A stretch of 6,621 nt of DNA from Planctomycetota bacterium (GTDB lineage: Bacteria; Planctomycetota; UBA1135), in NCBI GenBank assembly GCA_029243845.1, contig JAQWRF010000050.1, positions 1 through 6,621 of the forward strand, read 5' to 3'. The notes beneath the pieces were generated by a model that saw only the letters and a program-made list of their open reading frames with translations, did not search any database and had not been told where the DNA came from. The translations under genes and the position numbers were made by a program. This document shows, piece after piece, positions 1 through 5,971 of the stretch (positions are counted from its first letter, which is position 1; each line of letters opens with the position of its first letter).

Positions 1-2
1 CC

Positions 3-488
3 GATTCGTGGGTGATCAAAAACGATTTCTCTGCTAACGATGTGCCGCAAGAAGAGCATATCCACCTCTTGAAGCGTTCGGTTGATAAGGCCAAGAAAGA
101 TCTCGATCAGCTGATGGGTGAAGATGAAGTCGAAATGCCGCAATCCTGCCTCGAGGCATGGCGTTTATTAATGAACTACCTCGAAGTTGAGATGGCTGAT
201 TATGGTGGTAAATGGATGATTGAATCCTTCGAATTCACTTCGTTTAATAAATCTGCAAATGAACCAGCGCATGTTGGTGTTAAGTTCGGCATTACTATTT
301 TTCCTGATAGTAGCGGTCAGTTAATTGGCAGGTTCGATCGTTTGCAACGCAATTTGCAGGCGCAAGATTTTACCGTTGGTCAGGTCGAAATTCCGTCTAC
401 CGAACCGGCGTCGATTCCTGAGGCGAAGACCGCAATTGTTGAAGTGGATATCCTGGCGATAAACCCAAACGTTAGTAAAAAGTCATGA
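3..488 (+). CDS. Partial hypothetical protein (3' part), possible pilus/secretion assembly-like protein
   Basis: I do not recognise this gene. The frame is open to the left edge of the window. A GTG at position 12 is available as a start, but there is no Shine-Dalgarno sequence before it, so the true start probably lies upstream and the 5' part is missing. The visible product (about 161 residues) has a charged helical first third with coiled-coil character (Lys/Asp/Glu-rich, around HLLKRSVDKAKKDL). A mixed alpha/beta part follows, containing strand-like stretches such as VGVKFGITIF and AIVEVDILAI separated by a helix (FDRLQRNLQ). This order is reminiscent of the cytoplasmic-membrane assembly proteins PilN/PilO or GspL/GspM, but that is only a resemblance in layout. 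The stop codon overlaps the start of the next gene (ATGA), so the two are probably co-translated and functionally linked. Confidence 0.6.
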   Translation, partial: DSWVIKNDFSANDVPQEEHIHLLKRSVDKAKKDLDQLMGEDEVEMPQSCLEAWRLLMNYLEVEMADYGGKWMIESFEFTSFNKSANEPAHVGVKFGITIFPDSSGQLIGRFDRLQRNLQAQDFTVGQVEIPSTEPASIPEAKTAIVEVDILAINPNVSKKS

Positions 489-1015
489 ATAACCGTAGCA
501 CACTTTACACTTTAGTTGGCCTCGCGGTTGCCGCGCTTATCGGAAGCTTGTGGGCAGAGTCAAATCTCGAATACTGGGAAGACTCTTTGCGCTCGCACCA
601 AACCCGTTATAAGGCCATTTGGGAAGAATGTGACGACTTAGAAATGCGTCGCGAAAAAGCACCAAAGGGTAGTGACGAGCAATCGTTCCGCTTGCATTTT
701 CAAACTCAAGCTTACTCGGCACAGATGGGCGATATCAACGTTAACGTGAATACTCGCAATCGTAATGCTGTAGAAGACAAGATTTTTAAAATTGAGTTTG
801 CCAAGGGAGACCAAGGTTTCCGTCGCGACCAATTGCGCAACTTTTTGTTTAATGCAGAATTGTTGTACCCACGTGTGCGAACCACTTCGTTGGTAATTAA
901 GCCGCACTCTGAAGGCGCGCGCAGCCGTGGCATTGATACAGGGGTCGAGAGAATAGATTTATGGGATATCACCAAGCTCGAGATGCGCCAACGTTCGCCA
1001 AAGGCTAAGAACTAA
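485..1015 (+). CDS. Hypothetical single-pass membrane protein with periplasmic alpha/beta domain (PilO/GspM-like layout)
   Basis: I cannot name this 176-residue protein. Residues 5-24 form one uncleaved hydrophobic membrane segment (LVGLAVAALIG core), followed by a helical, charged stalk (about 27-60). From residue 66 there is a soluble region with alternating polar beta strands (FRLHFQTQ, INVNVNTR, IFKIEFAKG). A helix plus strand unit at 112-140 then reads RRDQLRNFLFNAELLYPRV followed by TTSLVIKP. A helix 'xxLxxFLxxxE' with a nearby Pro and then a beta strand is the pattern of the ferredoxin-like domains of PilO and GspM, so a role as an inner-membrane assembly-platform component is possible. 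That is inference from layout alone. The ATG overlaps the previous stop (ATGA) and has no clear ribosome binding site, which fits translational coupling. Its 3' end overlaps the convergent transferase gene by 11 bp. Confidence 0.7.
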   Translation: MNNRSTLYTLVGLAVAALIGSLWAESNLEYWEDSLRSHQTRYKAIWEECDDLEMRREKAPKGSDEQSFRLHFQTQAYSAQMGDINVNVNTRNRNAVEDKIFKIEFAKGDQGFRRDQLRNFLFNAELLYPRVRTTSLVIKPHSEGARSRGIDTGVERIDLWDITKLEMRQRSPKAKN

Positions 1016-1658
1016 GTCGCGCCCAGTCGAATCCCCTTTGTTCGAATATCTTTAGATCTTCGATGGTGTCTAAATCGTTCAGTAGCGGTCCGAGATGCAC
1101 TTTTAAATTGCAGGAGTCGGCCGCGGCAATGGTTTGTTGAAGTACATGCTCGGTGCTCCAGTCAATACCACCAAACAGTTGCGGATGCACTTTGTGCATC
1201 GCCATGAATGCGTAACCGCCATCGAAGGTTGGCGCTATGGCTACGTCGTTTTCGCTTAAATGCGAGCATAGTTCGCTGATGTAGTCCGGATGTAAATCAG
1301 GCGCGTCAGTGCCGCTGACCGCAATCCAATTCTTGTAAGGAGTCGCTTGCAAGGCGTGAAGCATGCGCTGTCCGAGGTCGCGCCCTTGCTGAGTGCTTAG
1401 GCTGTCGTAATGGCTCAACCATTCTCCGAGCTCTTGCGTCGAATCACCAGCCGCGGACCACAAATGTCGTTGCCAATTATCATTTTGCAGGCGTTGCCAG
1501 AAATCAGAGGCCATCTTTCTGTAAATGCGCCGCGCCTCAGTGTCGCCAATAGATGCCGCCAACCGCGTTTTGACAGGACCAGCCTGCCAATGCTTGGCCA
1601 TAACGACGATTGAATTGCCCGAAGTGCGATTATTCATGTAACAGAGATACTCTAACAT
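1005..1658 (-). CDS. TIGR04282-type (DUF2064) glycosyltransferase/nucleotidyltransferase-like protein, arsenosugar cluster associated
   Basis: The 217-residue product matches the DUF2064 family, the 'rSAM/selenodomain-associated transferase 1' type, at about its usual length. Landmarks in order are AKHWQAGPVKTRLA (21-34, the family's AKxPxPGxxKTRL nucleotide-binding loop), QQGRDLGQRM (90-99), SGTDAPDL (115-122), APTFDGGYAFMAM (142-154, the DGGY motif), a WST motif (167-169) and DLDTIEDL (195-202). The fold is GT-A-like and related to nucleotidyltransferases such as CofC and MobA, so the donor could be an NDP-sugar or another nucleotide; the substrate is unknown. The longest start is ATG at 1658, but the conserved domain begins at residue 16, so ATG at 1637 (residue 8) is an equally likely start. 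Neither has a good Shine-Dalgarno. The gene diverges from the arsM-arsS operon 50 bp away, which matches the known partnership of this family with radical SAM ArsS-type genes. Confidence 0.88.
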   Translation of the reverse strand: MLEYLCYMNNRTSGNSIVVMAKHWQAGPVKTRLAASIGDTEARRIYRKMASDFWQRLQNDNWQRHLWSAAGDSTQELGEWLSHYDSLSTQQGRDLGQRMLHALQATPYKNWIAVSGTDAPDLHPDYISELCSHLSENDVAIAPTFDGGYAFMAMHKVHPQLFGGIDWSTEHVLQQTIAAADSCNLKVHLGPLLNDLDTIEDLKIFEQRGFDWARLSS

Positions 1659-1708
1659 GCGAATAAGGTGTAAGTAAGTTAAGAAGTGCTAAACTACGCA
1701 TTGAAATC
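1659..1708. promoter_or_regulatory. Divergent intergenic region, likely holds promoters for both the transferase gene and the arsM operon
   Basis: This 50-bp AT-rich gap is the only non-coding stretch of any length in the window and separates the two divergent transcription units of the arsenosugar cluster. It contains four TAAG tetramers on the + strand (starting at 1664, 1671, 1675 and 1680). I found no convincing inverted repeat of the kind bound by ArsR. For the minus strand, TTAACT (complement of about 1676-1681) could serve as a -35 element, but no strong -10 is paired with it. That the region carries promoters is inferred from gene orientation. Confidence 0.45.
1687..1695 (+). promoter_or_regulatory. 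Candidate extended -10 element for the arsM operon
   Basis: The sequence TGCTAAACT fits an extended -10 element (TG, one base, then TAAACT, which keeps the key A at position 2 and T at position 6 of TATAAT). No good -35 box lies 16-18 bp upstream, as is common for extended -10 promoters. It would place the transcription start near 1702-1703, leaving only about 6 nt before the ATG at 1709. The match is short and could be chance. Confidence 0.3.
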
Positions 1709-2794
1709 ATGACATCTGAAAAACTCTCCGATCTCTCGCAGCGCACCGTTAACGACGCTGTTTCCACTCGTTATGCCGAAGGCGCTAATGCTGTGGTTCC
1801 CGAATTGTGCTGCCCGGTCAGTTATGACGGCAAATATCTCGAAAAGCTTCCGCAAGAGATACTTGACCGCGATTACGGCTGTGGCGATCCTTCGCGCTTT
1901 GTTGCTGAAGGTGAAACTGTTCTCGACTTGGGTTCAGGAGGCGGAAAAATTTGTTATATCGCTAGCCAAATCGTTGGCCCTGAAGGCGGAGTGATTGGCG
2001 TTGATATGACTCCCGACATGCTAGCTTTAGCGCGGGGGCATCAGCAGTCCATGGCCAAAAAAATAGGGTGGGCTAACACGGCATTTTATCGCGGGCAAAT
2101 AGAAAACCTTAAACTTGATTTAGACAAATTAGATTCGTGGTTGGTCAATAATCCGGTAAAAGATGTCGAGTCGATGCAAGCAATGCAGGCTGAAGCAACC
2201 CGCCAAGAAAATGAAGAAACGATGATTGCTGATGCAAGCATTGATGTGGTTGTGTCGAATTGCGTACTGAACTTGGTCGCACCACATTTAAAGCATAAGT
2301 TGTTCGATGAAATTTACCGAGTCTTAAAGCCAGGCGGACGCGCTGTCATTTCCGATATTGTTTCGTCGGTTAGGGTGCCGGAAGAAATGCAAAAAGACTC
2401 TGAGTTATGGTCAGGGTGCATCTCGGGTGCACTCGAAGAGTCTGATTTTATTCAGGCATTCGTCGAAGCGGGGATGATTGGTGTTACTAGTGTCGTGCGC
2501 CAGCAAGAAGCATGGCAAACCGTTGACGACATCGAGTTTCGCTCGTTGACCGTTATCGCCTACCGTCCGCAAGAAGCACCCTGTTGTGCCGCTGGTGGCG
2601 AGGTGATGTATAACGGCCCGTTCGAAGAAGTTAGTGACGAGAGCGGCATGGTGTTTATTCGCGGCGAACGTGTTGCGGTCGACGCCGGACAGTTGGCAAT
2701 GTTTAACACTGCTCCATACCAAGATATGTTTACTTGCTTCGATGGCGCCGGTACCGATGTCTCGGTTCGCGAATCTGATGGCGGTTGTTGCTAA
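1709..2794 (+). CDS. arsM: ArsM-like arsenite S-adenosylmethionine methyltransferase (arsenosugar type)
   Basis: Likely a cytoplasmic enzyme that methylates trivalent arsenic with SAM, the first step toward arsenosugars. The 361-residue product has a class I methyltransferase core: motif I VLDLGSGGGK (71-80), acidic end of strand 2 at GVDMT (97-101), SNCVLNLV (183-190) and VLKPGGRAVISD (205-216). Arsenic-binding cysteines of ArsM enzymes have clear candidates: Cys34/Cys35 in ELCCPVSY, Cys58 in DYGCGDP, Cys185 in SNCVLN and Cys237 in WSGCISGAL. A helical insert at about 137-172 and a C-terminal extension from about 288, with CysCys pairs at 292-293 and 360-361 plus Cys343, fit the longer arsenosugar-cluster form rather than the short detoxification form. 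The ATG is the first codon of the domain frame after a stop and lacks a Shine-Dalgarno. The ArsS-like gene starts 6 nt after its stop, which strongly supports the assignment. Volatilising detoxification ArsM is the main alternative role. Confidence 0.9.
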   Translation: MTSEKLSDLSQRTVNDAVSTRYAEGANAVVPELCCPVSYDGKYLEKLPQEILDRDYGCGDPSRFVAEGETVLDLGSGGGKICYIASQIVGPEGGVIGVDMTPDMLALARGHQQSMAKKIGWANTAFYRGQIENLKLDLDKLDSWLVNNPVKDVESMQAMQAEATRQENEETMIADASIDVVVSNCVLNLVAPHLKHKLFDEIYRVLKPGGRAVISDIVSSVRVPEEMQKDSELWSGCISGALEESDFIQAFVEAGMIGVTSVVRQQEAWQTVDDIEFRSLTVIAYRPQEAPCCAAGGEVMYNGPFEEVSDESGMVFIRGERVAVDAGQLAMFNTAPYQDMFTCFDGAGTDVSVRESDGGCC

Positions 2795-2800
2795 TTACTA

Positions 2801-3766
2801 ATGGTTGACTTTGCTTTTCCGTCGCTTCGCCGATTAAATTTTTCTACGTTACAGTTCAATATAGGGCGTTTGTGTAATCAAGCCTGCTTGCATTGCCATG
2901 TCGATTCCTCTCCAGCATTAACGGGTCCGCAAGATAATTCTTCAAGAGAGTTGGTCGATAAAGTTATTGCGCTGCTTGTCGCTAAGCCTAACATCACAAC
3001 TTTAGATTTAACCGGCGGCGCCCCTGAATTAAATGAAAACTTTAGGCGCCTAGTGATTGCTGCAACAGAAATGCAACGGCAAGTATTGGTACGCCATAAT
3101 TTCACGGTGCAAGAAGAAGATGGTCAAAGTGATTTGCCGCAGTTTTTCGCTGAACATGAGGTAGAGCTTTTTTGCTCGCTGCCTTGCTACCTCGAAGAGA
3201 ATGTAAACCAACAACGCGGCGGCGGTGTATTTGAATCGAGTATTAACGCATTGCGTGCCTTGAATGCAGCGGGTTATGCGCAACCTCAATCGGCGCTCAA
3301 GCTTAATTTGGTTTATAACCCACTTGGCGACAGCTTGCCGCCAGCGCAGCAAGGGCTCGAGGATGATTACCGTCGGGTGTTGTCCGAACAGTATTCTGCA
3401 CAATTTAGCAACTTGTTAACGATTACTAATCAGCCCATTCATCGCTTCAAGCATTTCTTGCAGCGCGAAAACAAGCTAGACGGGTACATGGACTTGCTGC
3501 GTGATAACTTTAATCCGCAAACCTTGGATAGCTTAATGTGCCGTCGCGCCATTAGCCTGCGCTGGGATGGCAAGCTCTTCGATTGCGATTTTAATTTGGT
3601 AAAAAACATGCCCATGTCAAATGAACAGGGTGTGCCTCTAACCATCGACGATTTATTGGTTGCCGGTTTTGAATCAGAAGAAATTGTTGTCGATGATCAT
3701 TGCTTTGCCTGTACAGCGGGCGCAGGTTCGAGTTGCGGCGGTAGTTTGGTCCAAGAGGTTTCATGA
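2801..3766 (+). CDS. arsS: ArsS-like radical SAM enzyme of arsenosugar biosynthesis (radical SAM/Cys-rich domain protein)
   Basis: Expected to use SAM and a [4Fe-4S] cluster to attach a 5'-deoxyadenosyl group to dimethylated arsenic, giving the precursor of arsenosugars. The 321-residue product starts with a radical SAM domain: the CxxxCxxC cluster motif CNQACLHC (Cys25, Cys29, Cys32), then LDLTGGAPELN (68-78; TGGAPE is this family's form of the GGEP SAM-binding motif). A mid-domain Cys pair follows (FCSLPCYLEE, Cys125 and Cys129). The C-terminal part is the DUF3641-type Cys-rich domain, with Cys247 (LMCRRA), Cys262 (FDCDFN) and the signature tail CFACTAGAGSSCGGS (Cys301, Cys304, Cys312). Length is normal for the family. 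All expected cysteines appear present and no in-frame TGA suggests selenocysteine. It lies 6 nt after the ArsM-like gene and overlaps the TVP38-like gene by 4 nt. The ATG has no clear ribosome binding site, consistent with coupling. Confidence 0.92.
   Translation: MVDFAFPSLRRLNFSTLQFNIGRLCNQACLHCHVDSSPALTGPQDNSSRELVDKVIALLVAKPNITTLDLTGGAPELNENFRRLVIAATEMQRQVLVRHNFTVQEEDGQSDLPQFFAEHEVELFCSLPCYLEENVNQQRGGGVFESSINALRALNAAGYAQPQSALKLNLVYNPLGDSLPPAQQGLEDDYRRVLSEQYSAQFSNLLTITNQPIHRFKHFLQRENKLDGYMDLLRDNFNPQTLDSLMCRRAISLRWDGKLFDCDFNLVKNMPMSNEQGVPLTIDDLLVAGFESEEIVVDDHCFACTAGAGSSCGGSLVQEVS
3753..3758 (+). promoter_or_regulatory. Ribosome binding site for the TVP38-like gene
   Basis: AAGAGG sits 4 nt before the ATG at 3763, inside the last codons of the ArsS-like gene. 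It is the one clear Shine-Dalgarno-like site among the gene starts of this operon and supports the chosen start in the ATGA overlap. Confidence 0.5.
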
Positions 3767-4473
3767 ATAAATCTCTACTGCTAATCTCGGTGATAATTTT
3801 GGCGTTAGGCGCGTGGTTTTTTCTTTTACAAGAGCACACTGGTGTCGCACTTGACTGGGTACGAGATAAAGGTCCGATGGGCGCGGTTGTGGCAGGGCTA
3901 GTTTATGCCTTGGCAACCGTGTTGATGATTCCTGGGTCTGCGGCCACGCTTGCTATCGGCGCTATTTACGGCCCATGGATCGGATTACTCATTGTGTCGC
4001 CAGCTAGTGTCTTGGGTGCAACTATGGCTTTTGTCTTGGGACGCGGTGTGTTTCGACCCACTATCGAAAAGAGAATGCAGGGCTCCAATAAATTCAAAGC
4101 ACTGCAAGCAGCAATCTCCGATAACGGGTTAAAGATTTTAACCCTAGTAAGGCTGTCACCTATTTTCCCGTTTACCGTTATCAATTACGCTTTTGGCTTA
4201 ACGCGAATCTCTTTACGTAGATATGTTGTAGGATCCTTCGTTGGCATGTTGCCGGGCACCTTACTTTACGTTTATCTAGGCTCTGCGGTGGGTGATGTGG
4301 GTCAGTTGATGAGCGATGGTGTACAAGACAGCGGGCGTGCGGGTAGCTTAATGTTTTATGGCGGCCTAGTTGCAACAGCAGTAGTAACGATTATCATTAC
4401 AAAAGTCGCGAAGCAAGCATTGGCCGACGCGACGACATCCACGGCAAATAATAATGACGCTATTACAAAATAA
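3763..4473 (+). CDS. TVP38/TMEM64 family (DedA-like, VTT domain) inner-membrane protein
   Basis: A 236-residue integral membrane protein of the DedA/VTT superfamily. It has an N-terminal membrane segment (about 4-22), then the VTT domain (about 40-178). Hydrophobic stretches lie at 40-57, 61-93 and 152-173 around the re-entrant helix region. Conserved features are the MIPGSAATLAIGAIYGP stretch (55-71), the small-residue-rich ASVLGATMAFVLGR (81-94), the VRLSPIFPF segment (129-137) and NYAFGLT (141-147). A final membrane helix covers about 194-214 and a polar tail follows. Relatives are linked to lipid scrambling, lipid-carrier recycling and, in some reports, metalloid transport, but no function in arsenosugar clusters is established. 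Here it may handle export or membrane attachment of a product (inference). It overlaps the ArsS-like stop by 4 nt (ATGA) and the flavoprotein start by 20 nt. Such TVP38 and flavoprotein pairs are often adjacent or fused in other bacteria. Confidence 0.9.
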   Translation: MNKSLLLISVIILALGAWFFLLQEHTGVALDWVRDKGPMGAVVAGLVYALATVLMIPGSAATLAIGAIYGPWIGLLIVSPASVLGATMAFVLGRGVFRPTIEKRMQGSNKFKALQAAISDNGLKILTLVRLSPIFPFTVINYAFGLTRISLRRYVVGSFVGMLPGTLLYVYLGSAVGDVGQLMSDGVQDSGRAGSLMFYGGLVATAVVTIIITKVAKQALADATTSTANNNDAITK

Positions 4474-5971
4474 CGAACACGACGACCGCTTGCAAAAACT
4501 TGTAGGTCCGCGTGATTGGCAATCGCCGCAACCGCATCGTCTTTACGACTTGGTGGTCATTGGCGGAGGCACGGCCGGATTAGTCTCAGCGGCGATAGCG
4601 GCTGGCTTGGGCGCTAAAACGGCATTGATTGAATCGGATTTGATGGGCGGCGATTGCCTCAACTACGGATGCGTGCCATCCAAGGCATTGCTAGCTGTTT
4701 CTCACCGCTTGCGTTATTTGCGCGAGGCCGCCGAGTACGGTATGCCGGCGTCAAACGGCGAGGTAGATTTCGCCAAGATTATGCAGCGCTTGCGAAAGTT
4801 GCGCGCCGATATCGCGCATCACGACAGCGCACAACGCTTCACCGATTTGGGCATTGATGTTTTTATAGGTCAGGGCGAGTTCCTGAATGAAGACACGGTC
4901 CATGTGATAAGCGACGATGGTGGATTACGCGCGCTGCAATTTAAGCGTTGCGTGGTCGCTACTGGCGCGCATCCAGCTTCTTTGCATATTGAGGGTATCG
5001 ATACAGTTGCGCCAATGACTAATCGCGACATTTTCAATCTTGAGAAATTGCCTAAGCGCTTGACGGTGATTGGTGCAGGTCCAATCGGTGTTGAAATGGC
5101 ACAGGCATTTGCGCGCTTTGGGTCTAAGGTAAGCATGATTGCTTTAGACAATCAAGTATTACCACGTGAAGACGCAGAGGCCGCTCAAGTCGTAAACCAA
5201 GCTTTGAAAGATGATGGCATCGAGTTGTTTTTGGGCGCACAGATCACTAAGTTTGTTGCCGGTGAGTCCTCTAAACAAATTCGCTTCGAGCTGAATGGCC
5301 AAAGTCATGTTGTAGATGCCGATGAAATACTATTGGCAACCGGGCGCGCGCCAAACATTGACGAACTTGATCTCGCAAAGGCGGGCATTTCCTTTGATAA
5401 AGTGGGGGTAAAAGTAAATGACAAGTTGCGTACATCGAATCCTCGCGTATATGCAGCGGGCGACGTGATAGGTGACTTTCAGTTCACTCACGCTGCGGAT
5501 GCGATGGCGCGCATCGTTGTCCGCAACGCTTTCTTTTTCGGTAACAGTAAATTGAGCGACCTGGTGGTGCCGTGGGCGACTTATTGCGACCCCGAGTTGG
5601 CGCATGTTGGCTTGCACCTTAGCGATAGCGAAGATGCCATGTGCGAACTCGACGCGTTACGTTTCGATTTTAAAGACATTGACCGTAACCTGCTAGAAGG
5701 CGAGACAACCGGTTTCGTGAAAGTAGTCGTTGAAAAAGAATCTAATGTCGTGCGTGGTGCCACTATAGTTGGCAATCATGCCGGAGATTTGATTGGCGAA
5801 ATGACCTTAGCAATCCAAAATAAAATGAAGCTCAGTGACTTTTCTGGGATCATCCACGCCTATCCAACGACGGCTTCGATATTTAGCCGTCTGGGCGACA
5901 AGGCTAGTGGGGCGCGCTTGACACCATTCGTTGCCAAGTTGCTGAAAAAGATTATTTCTTGGCGCCGCTAA
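4454..5971 (+). CDS. MerA-like FAD-dependent pyridine nucleotide-disulfide oxidoreductase
   Basis: A 505-residue class I flavoprotein disulfide reductase. After a roughly 30-residue leader typical of this subfamily (PRDWQSPQP at 19-27) come the FAD motif VVIGGGTAG (34-42), the redox disulfide GGDCLNYGCVPSK (Cys68, Cys73), VVATGAHP (167-174), the NAD(P) motif VIGAGPIGVE (205-214), ATGRAPNI (295-302), the second FAD motif YAAGDV (333-338) and a dimerisation domain (about 370-505). Strand 2 of the NAD(P) fold ends in Ala230 rather than Glu, as in NADPH-using MerA. The usual HPTxxE catalytic pair is replaced by Tyr470 and Ser475 (YPTTAS). There is no N-terminal heavy-metal-binding domain and no C-terminal CysCys, so true mercuric reductase activity is unlikely. 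Its ATG lies 20 nt inside the TVP38-like gene with no ribosome binding site. A role in thiol or arsenical redox chemistry is inferred from context only; a general dihydrolipoamide-type reductase is an alternative. Confidence 0.9.
   Translation: MTLLQNNEHDDRLQKLVGPRDWQSPQPHRLYDLVVIGGGTAGLVSAAIAAGLGAKTALIESDLMGGDCLNYGCVPSKALLAVSHRLRYLREAAEYGMPASNGEVDFAKIMQRLRKLRADIAHHDSAQRFTDLGIDVFIGQGEFLNEDTVHVISDDGGLRALQFKRCVVATGAHPASLHIEGIDTVAPMTNRDIFNLEKLPKRLTVIGAGPIGVEMAQAFARFGSKVSMIALDNQVLPREDAEAAQVVNQALKDDGIELFLGAQITKFVAGESSKQIRFELNGQSHVVDADEILLATGRAPNIDELDLAKAGISFDKVGVKVNDKLRTSNPRVYAAGDVIGDFQFTHAADAMARIVVRNAFFFGNSKLSDLVVPWATYCDPELAHVGLHLSDSEDAMCELDALRFDFKDIDRNLLEGETTGFVKVVVEKESNVVRGATIVGNHAGDLIGEMTLAIQNKMKLSDFSGIIHAYPTTASIFSRLGDKASGARLTPFVAKLLKKIISWRR

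Noticed and set aside
1184..1200. Perfect 7-bp inverted repeat with a 3-nt loop (GATGCAC TTT GTGCATC)
   Set aside because: It lies inside the conserved coding region of the TIGR04282-type gene, encodes the Met-His-Lys-Val-His stretch, and has no T tract, so it does not look like a terminator or an operator.
1659..1708. ArsR binding site in the divergent region
   Set aside because: I looked for an imperfect inverted repeat of the ATCAA-N6-TTGAT kind and saw none; no arsR gene is in the window.
2410..2432. Short direct repeat GGGTGCA within the ArsM-like gene
   Set aside because: Only 7 bases long and explained by the codons for SGCISGAL; no repeat array or regulatory context.
2411..2722. Minus-strand open frame of about 100 codons opposite the ArsM-like gene
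   Set aside because: It is antisense to a strongly conserved coding region, has no recognisable motifs and no ribosome binding site; a shadow frame.
3050..3403. Minus-strand open frame of about 117 codons opposite the ArsS-like gene
   Set aside because: It overlaps a well-supported radical SAM gene along its full length and shows no domain features; a chance frame.
4454..5971. Mercuric reductase (merA) as the name of the flavoprotein
   Set aside because: The N-terminal heavy-metal domain and the C-terminal CysCys pair needed for Hg(II) reduction are missing, and no mer genes are nearby; the similarity is to the wider family.
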